Shown piece after piece: positions 38,701-51,100 of a stretch of 64,000 nucleotides of DNA. Where the stretch lies: positions 1,826,428 to 1,890,427 of the forward strand of contig VZSE01002186.1 of the NCBI GenBank assembly GCA_013398275.1, written 5' to 3'. Position 1 is the first letter of the stretch. Every line of letters starts with the position of its first letter. This DNA is from Promerops cafer (Eukaryota; Chordata; Aves; Passeriformes; Nectariniidae). The notes under the pieces are model-generated. The model was not told where the DNA came from, did no database searches, and saw nothing but the letters and a program-made list of their open reading frames with translations. A program made the position numbers and the translations under genes.

Positions 38701-41700
38701 GCTGGCAATGAGGAACATCACCATGACAGAAGAACAATACAATGCTGGTTTTCTGAAAGAGCTCAAAATAATGCTGAAGGACAAAAGAAAGAATAAAGTT
38801 AAGGACCTCCACGAGAACAGTATATTAAGTGTGCATTTAATGTAGTTTAGCAAAACAGAATATTAAGGGAGTATTTTCACATCCAAATACAAAAAGCCCT
38901 TTTCTTGCATGGCCAGAAAACACTAGGGGTTGTGCTGTCTGCACACCATGAAACTTCAGGCCTGTAAAAGTGTGCCAATGTGAGACGTATCACCAAGGAT
39001 GCAAACCTTCCTGCATCACAGGCTGATCTCCTGATAGATTCCAAATTACGGAAAAAAAAAATTGTGGAAGATCTTTTGCCAGGAGAGAGGCATTCCTACC
39101 TTCATTGTACAGTCCTTTTCATGAGACACCACTGAAAAACCTGACAGTGAGCTTTAAAGATGATGAATCTTTAAAAAAAGAAAAAAAGCATTGTAGGTGC
39201 ACTGTCATAAACAGTTCAAACCTCTGCTGGCATTAAAGCTGACACCTATGCCAGTGGCTCTCCACCACTATCATGAAGAAAAGAATGCATCTTAAAAGGA
39301 ACACAATCAGATCCAACCTAAACATTCTAAGCGGAACAGAGGCATCCCTCAAACTCACTTAGCTGAAACAGAGCTATTGTTACACCCAGACAAGCTCCCA
39401 CCCAGCTCTCAGCCATTCTGAGCATCATGAGGAAAGCAAGTGGTTTTCTAGGATGGCTACTGTGAATGCTTACTCTGCCTACAGTCTATTGATCCTCTCC
39501 TGGGAGGGCAAAAACCTTAACAAGGACACATCTCTTCTGACTACCAAGCTTCTTGAAGGAGATTACAATTTATTTGGTCTAGCTACTCCCTAATTGTTTT
39601 GAGATCTTTCCCGCAATAATAAAACGCAAAGCGAAATAGGGCAGACTCTTTTCTTTCTGCAGAACTGAGGGATTCATACTGGCCTAGCTCCTCATGCAGG
39701 ACCTCATCACCACTGTGAGGTGACATGGGAGCTGTCTGCTTAAATAGCAAAGGCATCACATGCACAAGCAATTGCTCATAAGGAACAACTAACTTACTGC
39801 ATTTTTCTCTCACAATATTGAAGCTCATTTTTAAGTGGGCTCCCCATCCTTGAATTACAATTCAGAACTATTATTGTTTCTCATTTAAATAAAAGTGACT
39901 TCTTAGAGAAGCTGCTGGTTTTAAGGGAAATGCACTCACATGAAGGAAGAGCACGTGAGAGAGACCAGGAAAACAAAGCAAAAATGTAACAGACCTCCAT
40001 GAAGGACTCAGGATTTCCACAACAGAACTAATCTAAGTCTGTTCTTAAGTAATTAATATTGCCTCTGTGAGTAAAAAGACCACCTGCTAGATCATCCTCA
40101 AAATTTTGGAGACACTTTCCTTTTCTCAAAGGAAAAAAATTATTTCAGAAGAGGTATGCCATGTTGTGCGGCCATTATGTCATTTTCAGAAATATCTGCA
40201 TATGATACACTTGACAGCTACAGAGAGAAAACTTATGCTTTTCTAATCTCTTCAGTTTGCATTCATTTTATAACTACAAATATGGTGGGAAATTATATAC
40301 ACACAAGATTTCCAGTCTTTCCATTCCTGTCTGTCCCTGTCTAAAGAAAAATGAGTCAAGCATTGTTATCTCCAAGAACATTCTGGAAAGTAAACTTATG
40401 AACCCTCTCCTCTAACCCCTAATTTTGTGATCAATTATTTTAGAGAATAAATTACCAACTTGAGGCAGGAATGCACTTTACAAACTGCTTCTTTTTGGTT
40501 TGTTTCTGAAGAAATGCAACCCTTTCTTTCCATTACTTCACATGATCAGAAAGCACAAAGCAAAATTAAACCTAGATCTTTCCAATGTCCCACATTTCCC
40601 AAAAATCACTAGAGTTAATATGACTGAACATTCTCCTCCCAACCCGAATCTCTGTATGATAGTGTGTTCTTTCTCTTTATCCTACAATGATAAAACACTA
40701 GCACAAAAGCATTATCAATTACTCCCAAAAGATCTCTTAACTCTTCCATTAATCCTAGTATTATGCTTCAACACCAAGTTATCAAAACCTGTTTTTTCTT
40801 TGGATTTGGGCAGTCATGTAGAAGTGAAATGACTACAAGAAAGTTTGGCTGAAGCAATACTCAGTGAGCCTGAGTACCAACACTGCAGAATACTCAAAAT
40901 CATTAACTGTCCTTCATTAGTTGTTCTTGCATTCCATAGTTAATATTAACACATGAATAAATTCTGCTGTCTTTACAAATTACTTACCAGATCGGCATAC
41001 TTCTTGCACAAAGCTGCCAGCTTTTCTTCTGGAGTAGAAAGTGTGTTCAAGGCTTGCATTAATAATAACACTTCTTTTCCTATGAAAATGGATGATAGAC
41101 AATGATATTATGGAAGAAAACCCATATACCAGAAAAGCAGCCTGTCTTTAGAAGTAAAATATAGATCCGTGAGAAATTAGCCTGATTTAAGTTGTTCCCT
41201 GATTTGACAGCTGCATAATCCTAACAGATGACAAATGGGAAGTCATCAAAAGATGTCATCAGCACGAATAAATTTGTCTTGCCCTATGTACCATAAGACA
41301 ACTAGGATAGCAAAAATTACTTTAATATAGTAACACAATAGTTTTGTTTTATAATTGCACAGATAAAAAGAAGAATCTGAAAAAAATGACATCTAGAAGG
41401 TTAAGTATTGGCAGATACGTTCTTAATAAGCATTTAGAATTTAATTATCAGCTGTGCTTTGGCAGCATTGAACACTGCAATCCCAGATTTAAACCAGAAA
41501 GTTAAAAAAGTTGATTAGCAATTACCACGTTATTATTATTAAAGTTCATGTAAAAATAGCATTGCCAGCTGAAGGAGTCTTACATATGCATTAAGAACTG
41601 TCTTTCCCAAGTAGAAGTGCACACACAGTTTCTCAAAATATCCTGTTACGGGTGACAAGTTCTTGGCTACTGAGTAAATCTGAGACAAAGAACAAATCCA

Positions 41701-44700
41701 TAGCTATTTTACAAAAATATTATAAATATTTTATATATTAAAAATCAAAATGCCAAAGAGAACACACCCAAAGTTTTCTCTTTGTGTTTTTCACTCTCTG
41801 GATCTTGTTGGCCATCAGGTGGATCAGTACGAGCTTCTTCTCTCCCAGGAGTCTCCTCACGGGACTCTTGGGAACAGCACGTGGACCCGGGGTGCTTTCT
41901 GTTCTTTGTGATATACTCGGTGTCTTCCAAGGTGCCAGTGTTTTCCAGGCTGTAACAGTTGGACTGTGGATACTGCAACACTGTATCGGACAACTCAGTG
42001 CACTTGCTCTTCACCAGCTGATCCTGGTTATTCATCCCCATCTCCCGAGATCCAGCTTCTTCCATGGCACCACCAACCACCTTCAGAACGGAAAGCAGGA
42101 AGTGGACATAAACAGTCAAGCAAATGTGTTTAAAAGGACAACTTCCACCTTTCTTTTGCATGGACAAATAAGGGTAAAATGCATAAGAGAAACCCTGGTA
42201 AGAAGTCTAATGAAATCTACATAAATACATTGTTTCAATGGCACAGAGCTTGACCTACTTCAATCACAATGTCAAATACAACTTTCAGCTCTTAACTGGA
42301 GAAGACTGGTTGTTATAACAAGAAGGATAAACAGGACCAGGAGCACTTTTGAAATGGTAAAATTCACATAAATGAAATTATCCAATAAAGTGAATATTAA
42401 CTAGCTTCAGGCTTGGACTCCTACTGCCTATGATTTTTAAGAATACTTTCTTTCTGCTCAATTAAACAGAACTTTCTCCAAAGATTTCCTAAAATGCTAA
42501 ATGTTTAATCACTTAACCAAAAAGTTAAACACCACCAGTTGTCTTATAACACTGCTGTGACATGGTTATATTTTAGAGCAGAATACCCGATGTTCTCTAT
42601 ATAATACTCTGTAATTTACTAAGCATCTCCAGACTTCTCTCTCAATCACCTGAGCATCATTCTCAATTTCTAGAAACATTTCGGGCTGATGAGAATTGCA
42701 AGGGTGTTTGGTTGGGTGTGTTTTTGTTTTGTTTATTTGGTTACGCTGCAGAGGCTGGGACTCAGGACAATACTTGAAGGTGGTTGGGTGGTTTTTTGCT
42801 GTCCATTTGCAATCCCACTATACAACGTGCACGGATAGTTAAAAGTGAGGTAAGCGGAGGTGAACTCACTGCCAAAGTAAAATTTGTGTTGATTTATTTT
42901 CAGTGGACAGAAGGCAAATTTCCTTAAAATCCCAAGGAATTCTGTAAACAGAGCTTGTTTATACACAGTTATGCTGTTAAAGCACAAATTAGTATCAGAT
43001 TACCTTACATTTTTGTATTAAAAAATGTGCTAATTCTTAAAGCCAGGGGTTTGCACTGGGTTTTATATTCTGCACAGGACTGTTTTCCTCTTCAAAAGGA
43101 ATTAGCCAACATCAAAGGAATGCAGCCAACACTAATAATATATTGTGAGATGTATTTGAACTCCAAATTTGTTCAGCATGCCTGAAAAGGTTATTTAAAA
43201 ATCATTAAACAAATACATCTTTTTTTGCAATATTCATGCGTAACAGCTTTGCTGTTCTCTATTCTTAAAGCAAGTCCCTTTCTTTAGACCTTATCTCAAG
43301 GTAGATTTATACTTGAGGAGATGGACTTCAGACAGTGTCTTTCTCAAAGGACAATAAGCTTTTTAACTGCAAATAATCTCTATAGACATTAAGAAGCAAC
43401 TTTTGACTTGCCAAGGAAGATTCACATTGCACAGCTCTTTACGAGTGTGGAAACGATGCACATGCTTTATGGACAAATACAAATGCACTGCAGTTGCATT
43501 CTCCAACCATGTCAGACAACATATTGATAAATGCCTACAAAGGTCATGCAATAATTGAACTGCTGGAACAAATAACCAATTACAACATTTTACACCTCTA
43601 AAAAGTCATCTGTAAAATACACATTTTTTTCCTCTTAGCTTGTCCAGGAAAGGCTTACCCCTCTAGGGTCAGCCAAATAAACACAAAAGAACAAGAAATG
43701 TGGAAACAACACAGCTCACTTCACCTCTCTGTATGTACCAGTGGCTGAAACCATAGCACAGATGTTGTCTAAAACCCAGGATTCATACAGAAGCTGAAGA
43801 CACTGTGTCACACTAAGCTGAAAAGATGAGAAAGCTCAGATTATTCTAAGACAACATGAGACCAAGAGTACCTACAGTACCAACAGAACAGCTGAAACTT
43901 ATAGTTTTTTTATTTGCATAGAACATGAACTTCTGATTCAGATACTTGTACCCAAGTAGTCTTGCAAAACATAGAGAAAGTCTGCTTTAAACTCAAAGTT
44001 TCAGGTTTGGTGCCCAAAAGCATTAAGCATTTCCAGACTTCCTGATAGCCATAAAGAGACTTCGGAGGTTTCTTTTGAAAGCAGAGCACAAAATTGCCAG
44101 CAGCTCCAACAGGAGGTGAGAAGGGCTGACTGGCTGCAGTCACATACTGAACAGCAGCAGTGCCCAAGCTTTTCTGGGCTAGCAATAACATTTGTGCAAC
44201 TTGTTCTAACACAGTTTACAGCCAGATCAATTCCTCAACCCAGTTCACTGCGCAGCAATGGGCAATCCTGCCAACAGAAGTGGAAGCAGGATGACTGGAA
44301 AGAAGCCAAAGCACGAGAGCCTCTAAAAAATAAAAGCCAATCTAATTGCAGGCAGAGCACAAGGAACTAAACATACAATACCTTATTCTCACCACAGGTA
44401 CGCACTTAACACTGGCTACTGAAGGACTGGAACGTCAACAAGACTGTGAGCAGTTTGTGTGAGTTTGTGACTGCTTCAAACCTAGTCAACTGAAAAATTT
44501 TTGCTGGTTTTTATCTGAGAAAATTCTGCTGTTTCCAGTGGAAAAAAGAACAACTACTAGCAGGGGCATACATGTGACCAGTAAGTCATGAAATGCCCAT
44601 CTCTCTCTGAGCAAACCATCGTAACCTCAACGTCAATTCAGAGCTGGCAATTCACATGCATATTCTGAAGCATCTGGAAGTTTCACGAAGTGAACACCAC

Positions 44701-47700
44701 CACCTCATTAATTCAGCAGAGCTTTTTGTTGAAGTCAAATTACGTGTCAGTTCAATTTTTTACTGACAATAATAATTTCTAAACTCTAAGTATTCTCTAT
44801 TCTTTGTCAAAAAAGCCACAAGGACTTTCAGAATTTCAGACTCATTCTCCAAAGTCTAACAGAAAAGGCAGAACTAACCCATCAGAATACTGAATTGAAG
44901 AAAAAGGTTTGTGTACAAGTGTCCTGTACGTATCCATCACATTTGAAAATTATAAAGATGGTGAAAATATACATAACTTGTCAACTTTCTTTTGGTTTTC
45001 CAGTGAACATGGAACAAATCCAAGCTTACTGACATGCCAATATGCTCCCTGCAAAACCAAAGCTCAGTGTAGCAGTAGACAGGCTTTGTAAAAATATCCA
45101 GTTTTCTTCTCTTATATACAATTACAAATTGTTGACCACAAACTAGTATATTGTCTTCAAAAAAGTGGTTCTACCAGCAGCTAGAACAATCTGACAGCAT
45201 ACACACACAAAAGATCCCCAAAACAAAAACCCCTCCCTTCTTAGTCAAAACTCTATCTGTCAAGTTGTAATCTGTAAGTTATAGCAAATGTGACTGTAGT
45301 GGCACAACATATCAAAATTCTAACTTATTTAACCTAAATTAGAAAGTGTTTTCATTTTAAAAACCAGAAGTCTGCTATTGCCTGACAGGGGCCACAAACA
45401 CAAATATCCAGATGATTTCCTGATTATGACTAACAAAGAATTTTCTACATTAGCTGTAACTTTAGATATTAAAAACGTAGGCCAGAAGTCTTAACAGCCT
45501 TCTTATACTCAATGTTATTCTAAAACACTTTAACTACAGGTAGTTTCAGATTCGGTCTGTATCAAGCTTCAAGCTGGAGTATAGGAATAATAAACAACAC
45601 ATTGAGAATGTTAAGTACTAACCCATATTAATCACTGAACTTGCTCCCTCCTTACTGAGGCAGTGGTGAAAACAACCCTAACTCTTACCCCTCATCTTTT
45701 CAAATGTGTGCTCATCAGACTAGTGAACTTCTCAGTTTAACATTCCAGCCAGAACAGAGCACTTCCCACAGCACATTGTATAATAGTGCTGATTCAGTAC
45801 TGACTGAATAAAACCAAAACAAAACTACCCCAGCAAAGACCTTCTACTGAAATCGCCACTACCTTTTCCAGCTGCTACCATGCTCTCTCGGCTTCCAGCC
45901 ATCTTCAGCCACAGGTGGTTCATGATCTGACAACCCAGAGTTAGACTATAATATGCCTAAAAAGATTTACAGAGAGGCAAAAAGAGTATGTTGCACAGGT
46001 AACGTGCAAATTCCTAAGATCACAGATTTATCAGAACTCTAAGATATGTGCAACCAATCTAGCTGTGAAACCAGCTATTACAAGATGCTGACATTTCTGA
46101 ATAAGCATGTCATCTTCGAGCTACTTAAGAGTTACAGGACAAACCACTTGAAGGTGACTGTAGGAAAATTACTGGCAACACTGCTCCTGCTCACCCCAAA
46201 GTTCTCAGTCAGTCTTCTGCTCTGTTCCTTCAACTTACACCTCGATCAAAAAAGATGCACATCAAGAAAACTCTACCTTATTTCATACCTAAAAGATCAG
46301 CATACAAGATAGATATCCCATATGTGAAAATGACTATGATCACAAGAGCCTAAGCCAGCTCTGCTTCAAACAGTATAGCTTCAGGAACATGTACTGCACA
46401 TAAGGACAGAACAGACACTTCTCCTACAGAACTTGTCCTACCACCACGCCAAAATGTATCACAAACCCACTTATTTTTTTGTTCTACTACCTACACAAGT
46501 CTACAGCACACAATGCTACCTAAAATATACTGTGCTTATTATCAGTACAATATTTACCTGTATTCCATACTCCTGTGCATACACATATGCAATCTTTCCC
46601 TAAACCACCTGAAAATACTTCTCTGTAACTTTTAACTTAAAAAACCATAATTAACAGCTGCACCATAATCCATTTTATCCTGTATGTTAGCTAATTATCC
46701 TAAAAAACCATAAGCACTAGCATGAATCCATGAAAACAACTCCTACATACCCCATAGTAGCAGTTGGACTGTGCTGTGAAGACTCTTCCACCTTAGCCTT
46801 TGGAATTGCTAATACTTCCAAGAAATATCCAAGAAGCTTTGGAACAAACATATGTACATAATCCAGATTTTCCCAACTGTAAAGACAACCTAACTATATA
46901 AGTAAATATCTAATCAATTCATCAACATCAGACTCCAAGAGAGATAATTTGAATAACTCTATTCAGCTGACTACCTTTTCAAACTTACTTCATATGCAAC
47001 TGGTCATATAAGCCTTATACCCCTTATTCTGACCCAGTACAGTAAAAAAAATATTGCGGCAAAAAAGGTAAGTCATATTTATCACAAATGTGTATGGTTC
47101 ACAACAAATACTAAGCTTCCTGCATCCCAACAATTTACTTTTTCCTGCTAACACAGAAAAGCTTATTTTGAAGACATGTATGTAATACACTTTTCATCAA
47201 ATGTATTTTTCAACAGTTATGTTAAATAAAGTCATCTTTTTTGGTAATAATTTTATTTACAACTTCTGCATAAAAGGCACCATTTTGGAATGACACAAAA
47301 TTTGGATTTGAATTTTACAGCAGGTGCACCTTCACCCACTGGTCTAGACACAATTATTCAGATGCTTCTGATGACAAGACTAGCTCATTAAGGTTATTTC
47401 TCTATGCAATACTTCTCTATACTGTGCTCACTGACCTGAATGATCATGCAGTCTAATTATACCTTTCTCAAACCTAATGGCCTCTAAGGTGGCTTCCCCA
47501 CCGAACAAGGATCTTAGCTGTGAGATCTGAAAGTCATTTCAAACAAACATTTCACCATGTTCTGTCATTACATTAAAAACTATGTTCTATGCACTCATTT
47601 ATCTACTTTCAAAACACCGGACAGAGGAACCTGCCATATTGCTCATCACTAGTTTCAAAGCACTGCAAGGTTAGAAGTTCCAACACAGCAGGACGACTAT

Positions 47701-50612
47701 TAAGAAACACCTACTTCCTAAATTTGTATTTTACCTTCATAAAAGTCAAGACAGACTCTTTATCAGCAGAATTCCACCATTAAGTTTCCTGGCCTTATAA
47801 TTCAAGACCAGGTCTTCGATATTGGTTCAGAAACATTCTCACATGACCCCTGCTTACAGTCCTTACTTCTTCCTGTTACCCTTAACCACACTGTGATTTT
47901 TCGCTCTTTCAGTGGCCTCATGACACAGATGACATGCCTGCTTTTAAGAAAAGCTTTTTAATTTACCTCAAACACAAATGGAAAAAAAAACCCAAACATC
48001 TCTTCCCTCATTTAGCTTAAGACATTAAAACAGTGGTGGTGCATCTCACACGCCCATCGCAGGCCACACTGGGATATCAAGGCCTCAAGGCCTACTCGTT
48101 AGGCCTTGGCCCTGACAAACAGCACCCAGGAATAATCTCATCCGGAGCTTATCAGAAACACTGTCTGCTCCCAGGAAACAGTGATGTCTAACAAGCTCAT
48201 GGCTTTTAACAAACATCCTTGAAAACTTTTTTTTTTTCTTTTACGTGAATAACAACCTAAGCGGAACAATATTTTTGCTACAGGACTTTCAAGGGAAGTT
48301 ACCAACATAAATTGGAGCCAGGATGAAAAATTATTATTACCAAAGCCCTCTCTCTTGACCCTATAAACAGCGGTCTTGAGTGAGATCCCTCGAGCTCTCC
48401 TGGACTGTGGCAGGCTGTGGCCAGCATTTCCCTCTGAGGGGGCAGCTCCCAGACCCAGAAACTCCCAGGTTTGCAATTCTTGGAGGACCACTGCCAACTG
48501 CTGATGATGGAGCCTGGGCTGATACCACTCCTCAAGGCTCAACTCCTTGCCCCTTGAGAAGACAGAAAGGTACCAATGTAAGTACTTCCCTGGATCTGAG
48601 GGGAATTTTTCACAGATATATACCTGGCAAATACTCTTCAAGTCTGTGTCTGTGCAGTGTAAATATGCTAAAATGTACTGTGAATACTGCTCTGTGAGAT
48701 TCTTAAATGCTTTACATTTGTGAGTGAGGGAGGCCTGTAAGAGACTTACTGTTGTATTGACAGTAAATTCTACAGAATATTTTGTTAAATTGGTTAACTG
48801 GAGGCATCGATTAAGTGCTGTTAAGTTCAAGTGCTTTTGTGCCCAAACTATCAGTCAAGCCCGGGGCTAAGTTTTACAGGGGGGATTCACTCTGAACGGT
48901 GTGAATCAACAGGAGGGTCCTCCTTTTTTCTTTTCATCCTTACTTCCAATCCTTTTCCCATCCCCGGCCTCCACGCTGATCATTTTGGTTGATTTCAGTT
49001 TTAGATCAACTGATTTTTTTTCACTGCATGCTTTAACCACACAGTAAGTAGCGGAGTGAACCTTGCCAAGCAACTCTGCCATGCTTTTGCTTTTATATAA
49101 GATCTACTTTTGCCAATGATTCTTAAAACAACTTAAAAAATTCATGACAAACACCTCCTGTAATTCTAGCAAAAAATTCACTGCAGGAACCCAAAGCTTA
49201 CATGGAAGCTTTCAGGGCATTTACCCACAGGACAAAGTGTTGCACATCTAACAAGACCTTTTTAATATAAGCATTTGAGACAGCTGCTAATTAAGAAAAC
49301 ATTTAATATAGCATGAATCACTTCCACCAATGAGGTTTTACTTCCTCTTTACTACAAACTTAATAGTTTTGTAGTCACTCACAGCATGATTCTGGAAAAA
49401 GCAGGGTAGACAAGTTCTGAATTCCCAACGCAAACAGGTCACAAGGAACCTAAAAATAATATCAAGGCAGGGGGAGGGAAATCTACAAGAGAGTGTAGAA
49501 TTTGCTTAACATTGCCTGCCATATTTCACCTCTTTAAAATAATTAAATTCCTTTTGACTGTATTTGAAAAAATACAGAATGCAGGACTTTTTTTTTTTTA
49601 ACATCATAATCATCTGCTTTCCTAATAGACACTTAAGTTACTTACAAGTTACTTCTTAGTAAAGAACTAAAAAAAACACATTGCAGAGGATGGTGCGTTT
49701 AAGTGAGGAAAACTAGCTCCATAGCTTCCTAGACCTTTTTAACAGCCAAAATAAACCACCACCACCAAGTTACTATTTCTGAGATGTTATCCTTTGTACC
49801 GCGGAAAAAAGTTACCACTAAAAAGCCACTTGAATTTATGTAAGGGCACAGGATGGGATACTTCAGAAGCACATGGGATTAGCAAGGCAGTTCTGTCACA
49901 TACAACAGAGCTGGTGATACTACATACAGCAGCTGAATTACAGCATATTTTAAGTCTTAGCCGTTGGGTGACCAAGCACGGGTATTTTGAGCTTCTCCTA
50001 CATGGATCTGCAACCAGAAATTATTGTAAAATCACCAGGAACAGCCCTGCTTTCAGTGTGGTTTCGGTAAAAAACGGAAAAAGAAAAAAATGGCCTTTCT
50101 GGTTTTTTTTTTACAATTTCGGAGGTTAAAAAAACGCTCCCGCCACCCCCGCGGGCAAAGCCACCGTCCGCTCCCGCCTCGCACCTCAGCCGTGTCGATA
50201 GGGTACGGGGGGGGCCGCCGGCGGGACCCCGGGGAGGCGGCAAACCCCCCCCCCACCAACAGCTCCCGCCCCCCGCGCACCGGGCCCNNNNNNNNNNNNN
50301 NNNNNNNNNNNNNNNNNNNNNNNNNNNNNNNNNNNNNNNNNNNNNNNNNNCAAAGGCAGCACGGGCGCTGTCCGCCCCTGCCCCGTGCTCCCGGGCCGGG
50401 CGGCCGCGTGGGGACGGGACCGACGGGGAACGCAGCGCCCCAAGTCGGCGGGGTGGGGAAGGTGGAGCTCCCTCCCGCCGGGCCCTACCGGGCCGCCGCC
50501 TCACCTTGGGGCTGCCGCTCGTGGCCGCCGCCGCCGCTTCGTCTCCGCCGCCGCTAAAGCTCGGGCTCTGCCGGGTCGGTCCCGCCGCGCCGCCGCCCCC
50601 GCGCGTCGCCAT
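29449..50612 (-). CDS. TXLNG: Taxilin gamma, ten coding exons, intact
   Basis: Taxilin gamma is a cytoplasmic coiled-coil protein of the taxilin family; members bind syntaxins not assembled in SNARE complexes, and gamma (also called FIAT) is reported to restrain ATF4. Coding exons on the minus strand: 50505-50612, 41768-42080, 40988-41079, 37603-37773, 36648-36842, 35117-35236, 34053-34127, 31378-31470, 30771-30866, 29449-29769. They total 1584 bases, which joins in frame to 527 codons plus TAA, about the length of the human protein. Residues 1-36 are a low-complexity Gly/Ala leader; 37-140 are acidic and divergent; about 141-455 form the long heptad-rich taxilin coiled coil with near-invariant peptides such as LQKKQAQVVKEKVHLQSEH; the C-terminal 70 residues are variable and end in ESVD. 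No lesion was found. It is convergent with RBBP7 and lies upstream of, and in the same direction as, SYAP1. Confidence 0.96.
30771..30866 (-). CDS. TXLNG: TXLNG coding exon 9
   Basis: Acceptor TTTTGTAG, donor GTAATC. Thirty-two residues, MTKKIKKLEKETIVWRTKW to LLQMAEE. Confidence 0.95.
31378..31470 (-). CDS. TXLNG: TXLNG coding exon 8
   Basis: Acceptor CCAATAG, donor GTATTT. Thirty-one residues beginning LSLYMDKFEEFQTTMAKS and ending RQEMEK. Confidence 0.95.
32702..33242 (-). mobile_element. Solo ERVL-type LTR in TXLNG intron 7
   Basis: The segment starts TGTCATGGTTTAAGC and ends GAAACCAGGACA, so it has TG...CA termini on either reading. The minus strand has an LTR-like promoter, CCCAGTATATAAACTGG (about 32971-32987), so the sense is minus, the same as TXLNG. 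The match is to a very common avian solo LTR family, from recollection. Flanks GTCAC and GGGAC share three of five bases, at best a decayed target duplication. Confidence 0.78.
34053..34127 (-). CDS. TXLNG: TXLNG coding exon 7
   Basis: Acceptor TTTTTTAG, donor GTATCT. Twenty-five residues, LLKEATESRHKCEQMKQQ to QLKQQ. Confidence 0.94.
35117..35236 (-). CDS. TXLNG: TXLNG coding exon 6
   Basis: Acceptor CCTTTAG, donor GTAAGT. Forty residues from HIDQVFKHKELQQQLVD to KHQREREF. Confidence 0.95.
36255..36440 (-). mobile_element. Old CR1-like relic in TXLNG intron 5
   Basis: Blocks TTGGAAGCAACCTTTGGAGG and TTTAATCCAGCCAAAC, and the later GGCAGAGGTTCAACAATCTC, resemble a diverged minus-strand CR1 3' region. 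No terminal octamer is left. It lies in intron 5 of TXLNG, between exons 6 and 5. Confidence 0.5.
36648..36842 (-). CDS. TXLNG: TXLNG coding exon 5
   Basis: Sixty-five residues from EENMQQAREEEERRKEA to EQYALREE. The acceptor is ATAAAAG, poor in pyrimidines, and the donor is GTGCTT, weak after the GT. Frame and homology require these sites, so the exon may be skipped at some rate; its length is a multiple of three. Confidence 0.92.
37603..37773 (-). CDS. TXLNG: TXLNG coding exon 4
   Basis: Acceptor CTATAG, donor GTTAGT. Fifty-seven residues from LEESRNVQKQ to HNKTLK, all heptad-compatible. Confidence 0.95.
38000..40980. other. TXLNG intron 3, nothing else recognised
   Basis: The whole interval lies between coding exons 4 and 3. 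An 81-codon minus-strand ORF at 39583-39828 has no recognisable domain. No RNA gene or clear repeat family was identified. Confidence 0.5.
40988..41079 (-). CDS. TXLNG: TXLNG coding exon 3
   Basis: Acceptor TTTTCATAG, donor GTAAGT. Begins the coiled coil with KEVLLLMQALNTLSTPEEKL. Confidence 0.95.
41768..42080 (-). CDS. TXLNG: TXLNG coding exon 2
   Basis: Acceptor CGTTCTGAAG, donor GTGTGT. Residues 37-140, starting VVGGAMEEAG and ending KHKEKTLG with a split glycine codon. It contains the conserved TDPPDGQQD block. The plus-strand 146-codon ORF over it is a shadow. Confidence 0.92.
42081..48000. other. TXLNG intron 1, distal part, nothing else recognised
   Basis: About 6 kb of AT-rich intron. 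Short ORFs such as 43910-44212 (minus) lack domains. No clear repeat was identified. Confidence 0.45.
48030..48878 (-). other. Unrecognised 230-codon ORF region in TXLNG intron 1, possibly an LTR
   Basis: The minus strand holds an uninterrupted 230-codon frame (48830-48138), the longest single ORF in the window. The product has several N-x-T/S sites and a basic stretch YSRKRKKKSF, but no family I know. The minus-strand segment begins TGTAAAACTTAGCCCCGGG at 48878 and contains TTTATAGGG, which would fit a retroviral LTR read as if it were protein. The left border is not clear. It lies inside intron 1 in the same direction as TXLNG, with no convincing promoter or splice evidence. Confidence 0.3.
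50288..50350. other. Assembly gap of 63 Ns
   Basis: A run of N in TXLNG intron 1, about 150 bases downstream of the exon 1 donor, in extremely GC-rich sequence. ORFs crossing it are meaningless. Confidence 0.99.
50505..50612 (-). CDS. TXLNG: TXLNG coding exon 1
   Basis: ATG at 50612-50610 in a CpG island; residues 1-36, starting MATRGGGGAAG and ending SGSPK, then donor GTGAGG. The open frame continues past the donor into intron 1 until the N gap, which would mislead a simple ORF caller. Confidence 0.88.
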
Positions 50613-50959
50613 GATGTGACGGCAGCATCCAAACAAGTGCCGAGCGCGGGGCACCGGAAGTGCTCCCGGGGGCCCGCCTCCCTCCCAGCCGCAGCCAATC
50701 GCCGCGCAGTTCTACTGCTCACGTGGAGATCCGCGCCCTCCCTGCCGCGGGGCGTGCCGGGAGTTGTAGTCCTGCCGTCGAGGAGCGGGGACGCGGCATG
50801 GCCCCAGGCGGACAGCATCAGTGACGGCCGGTCCCCTCCCTGCCCGCGCTGCATCCTGCCTCCCTCGTCTCTGTTCCAGCCTTGGTCATGGCTTTGAAGT
50901 CGGGGCCAACTCAGCGGCGTGTCCGTGACGGGGCAGGGGGCGGGGCGGCCAGGGTCAGC

Positions 50960-51100
50960 AGAATCGAAGAGTGCGTCATGTTGGAGGGGACCACAGTGGG
51001 GCACCTGGTCCAACCTGCTCGAGCAGGGCCATCCCAGAGCACAGGGTGGTGTCCCCGCGGTTCTGGAATATCTCCAGTCAGGGAGGCTCACTGGAGATAC
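50960..51100 (-). mobile_element. CR1 relic upstream of TXLNG
   Basis: Blocks CACCTGGTCCAACCTGCTCG, GCAGGGCCATCCCAGAGCAC and GGTTCTGGAATATCTCCAGT are characteristic of an avian CR1 3' region read on the reverse strand. It lies at the right edge of the CpG island and has kept several CpGs. Confidence 0.72.

Larger units (their letters stand above)
50130..50960 (-). promoter_or_regulatory. TXLNG: TXLNG CpG island and promoter
   Basis: Very GC- and CpG-rich. Upstream of the ATG (to its right) are an ETS/GABPA site CCGGAAGT at 50654-50661, a CCAAT box at 50695-50699, an E-box CACGTG at 50720-50725, and a ZNF143/STAF-type site read on the minus strand as ACTACAACTCCCG (50759-50771). No TATA box is seen. 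The set is typical of a broadly active, possibly bidirectional, housekeeping promoter. Confidence 0.72.

Noticed and set aside
41784..42224. 146-codon plus-strand ORF
   Set aside because: Antisense shadow of TXLNG exon 2, whose minus-strand frame has clear homology and splice sites.
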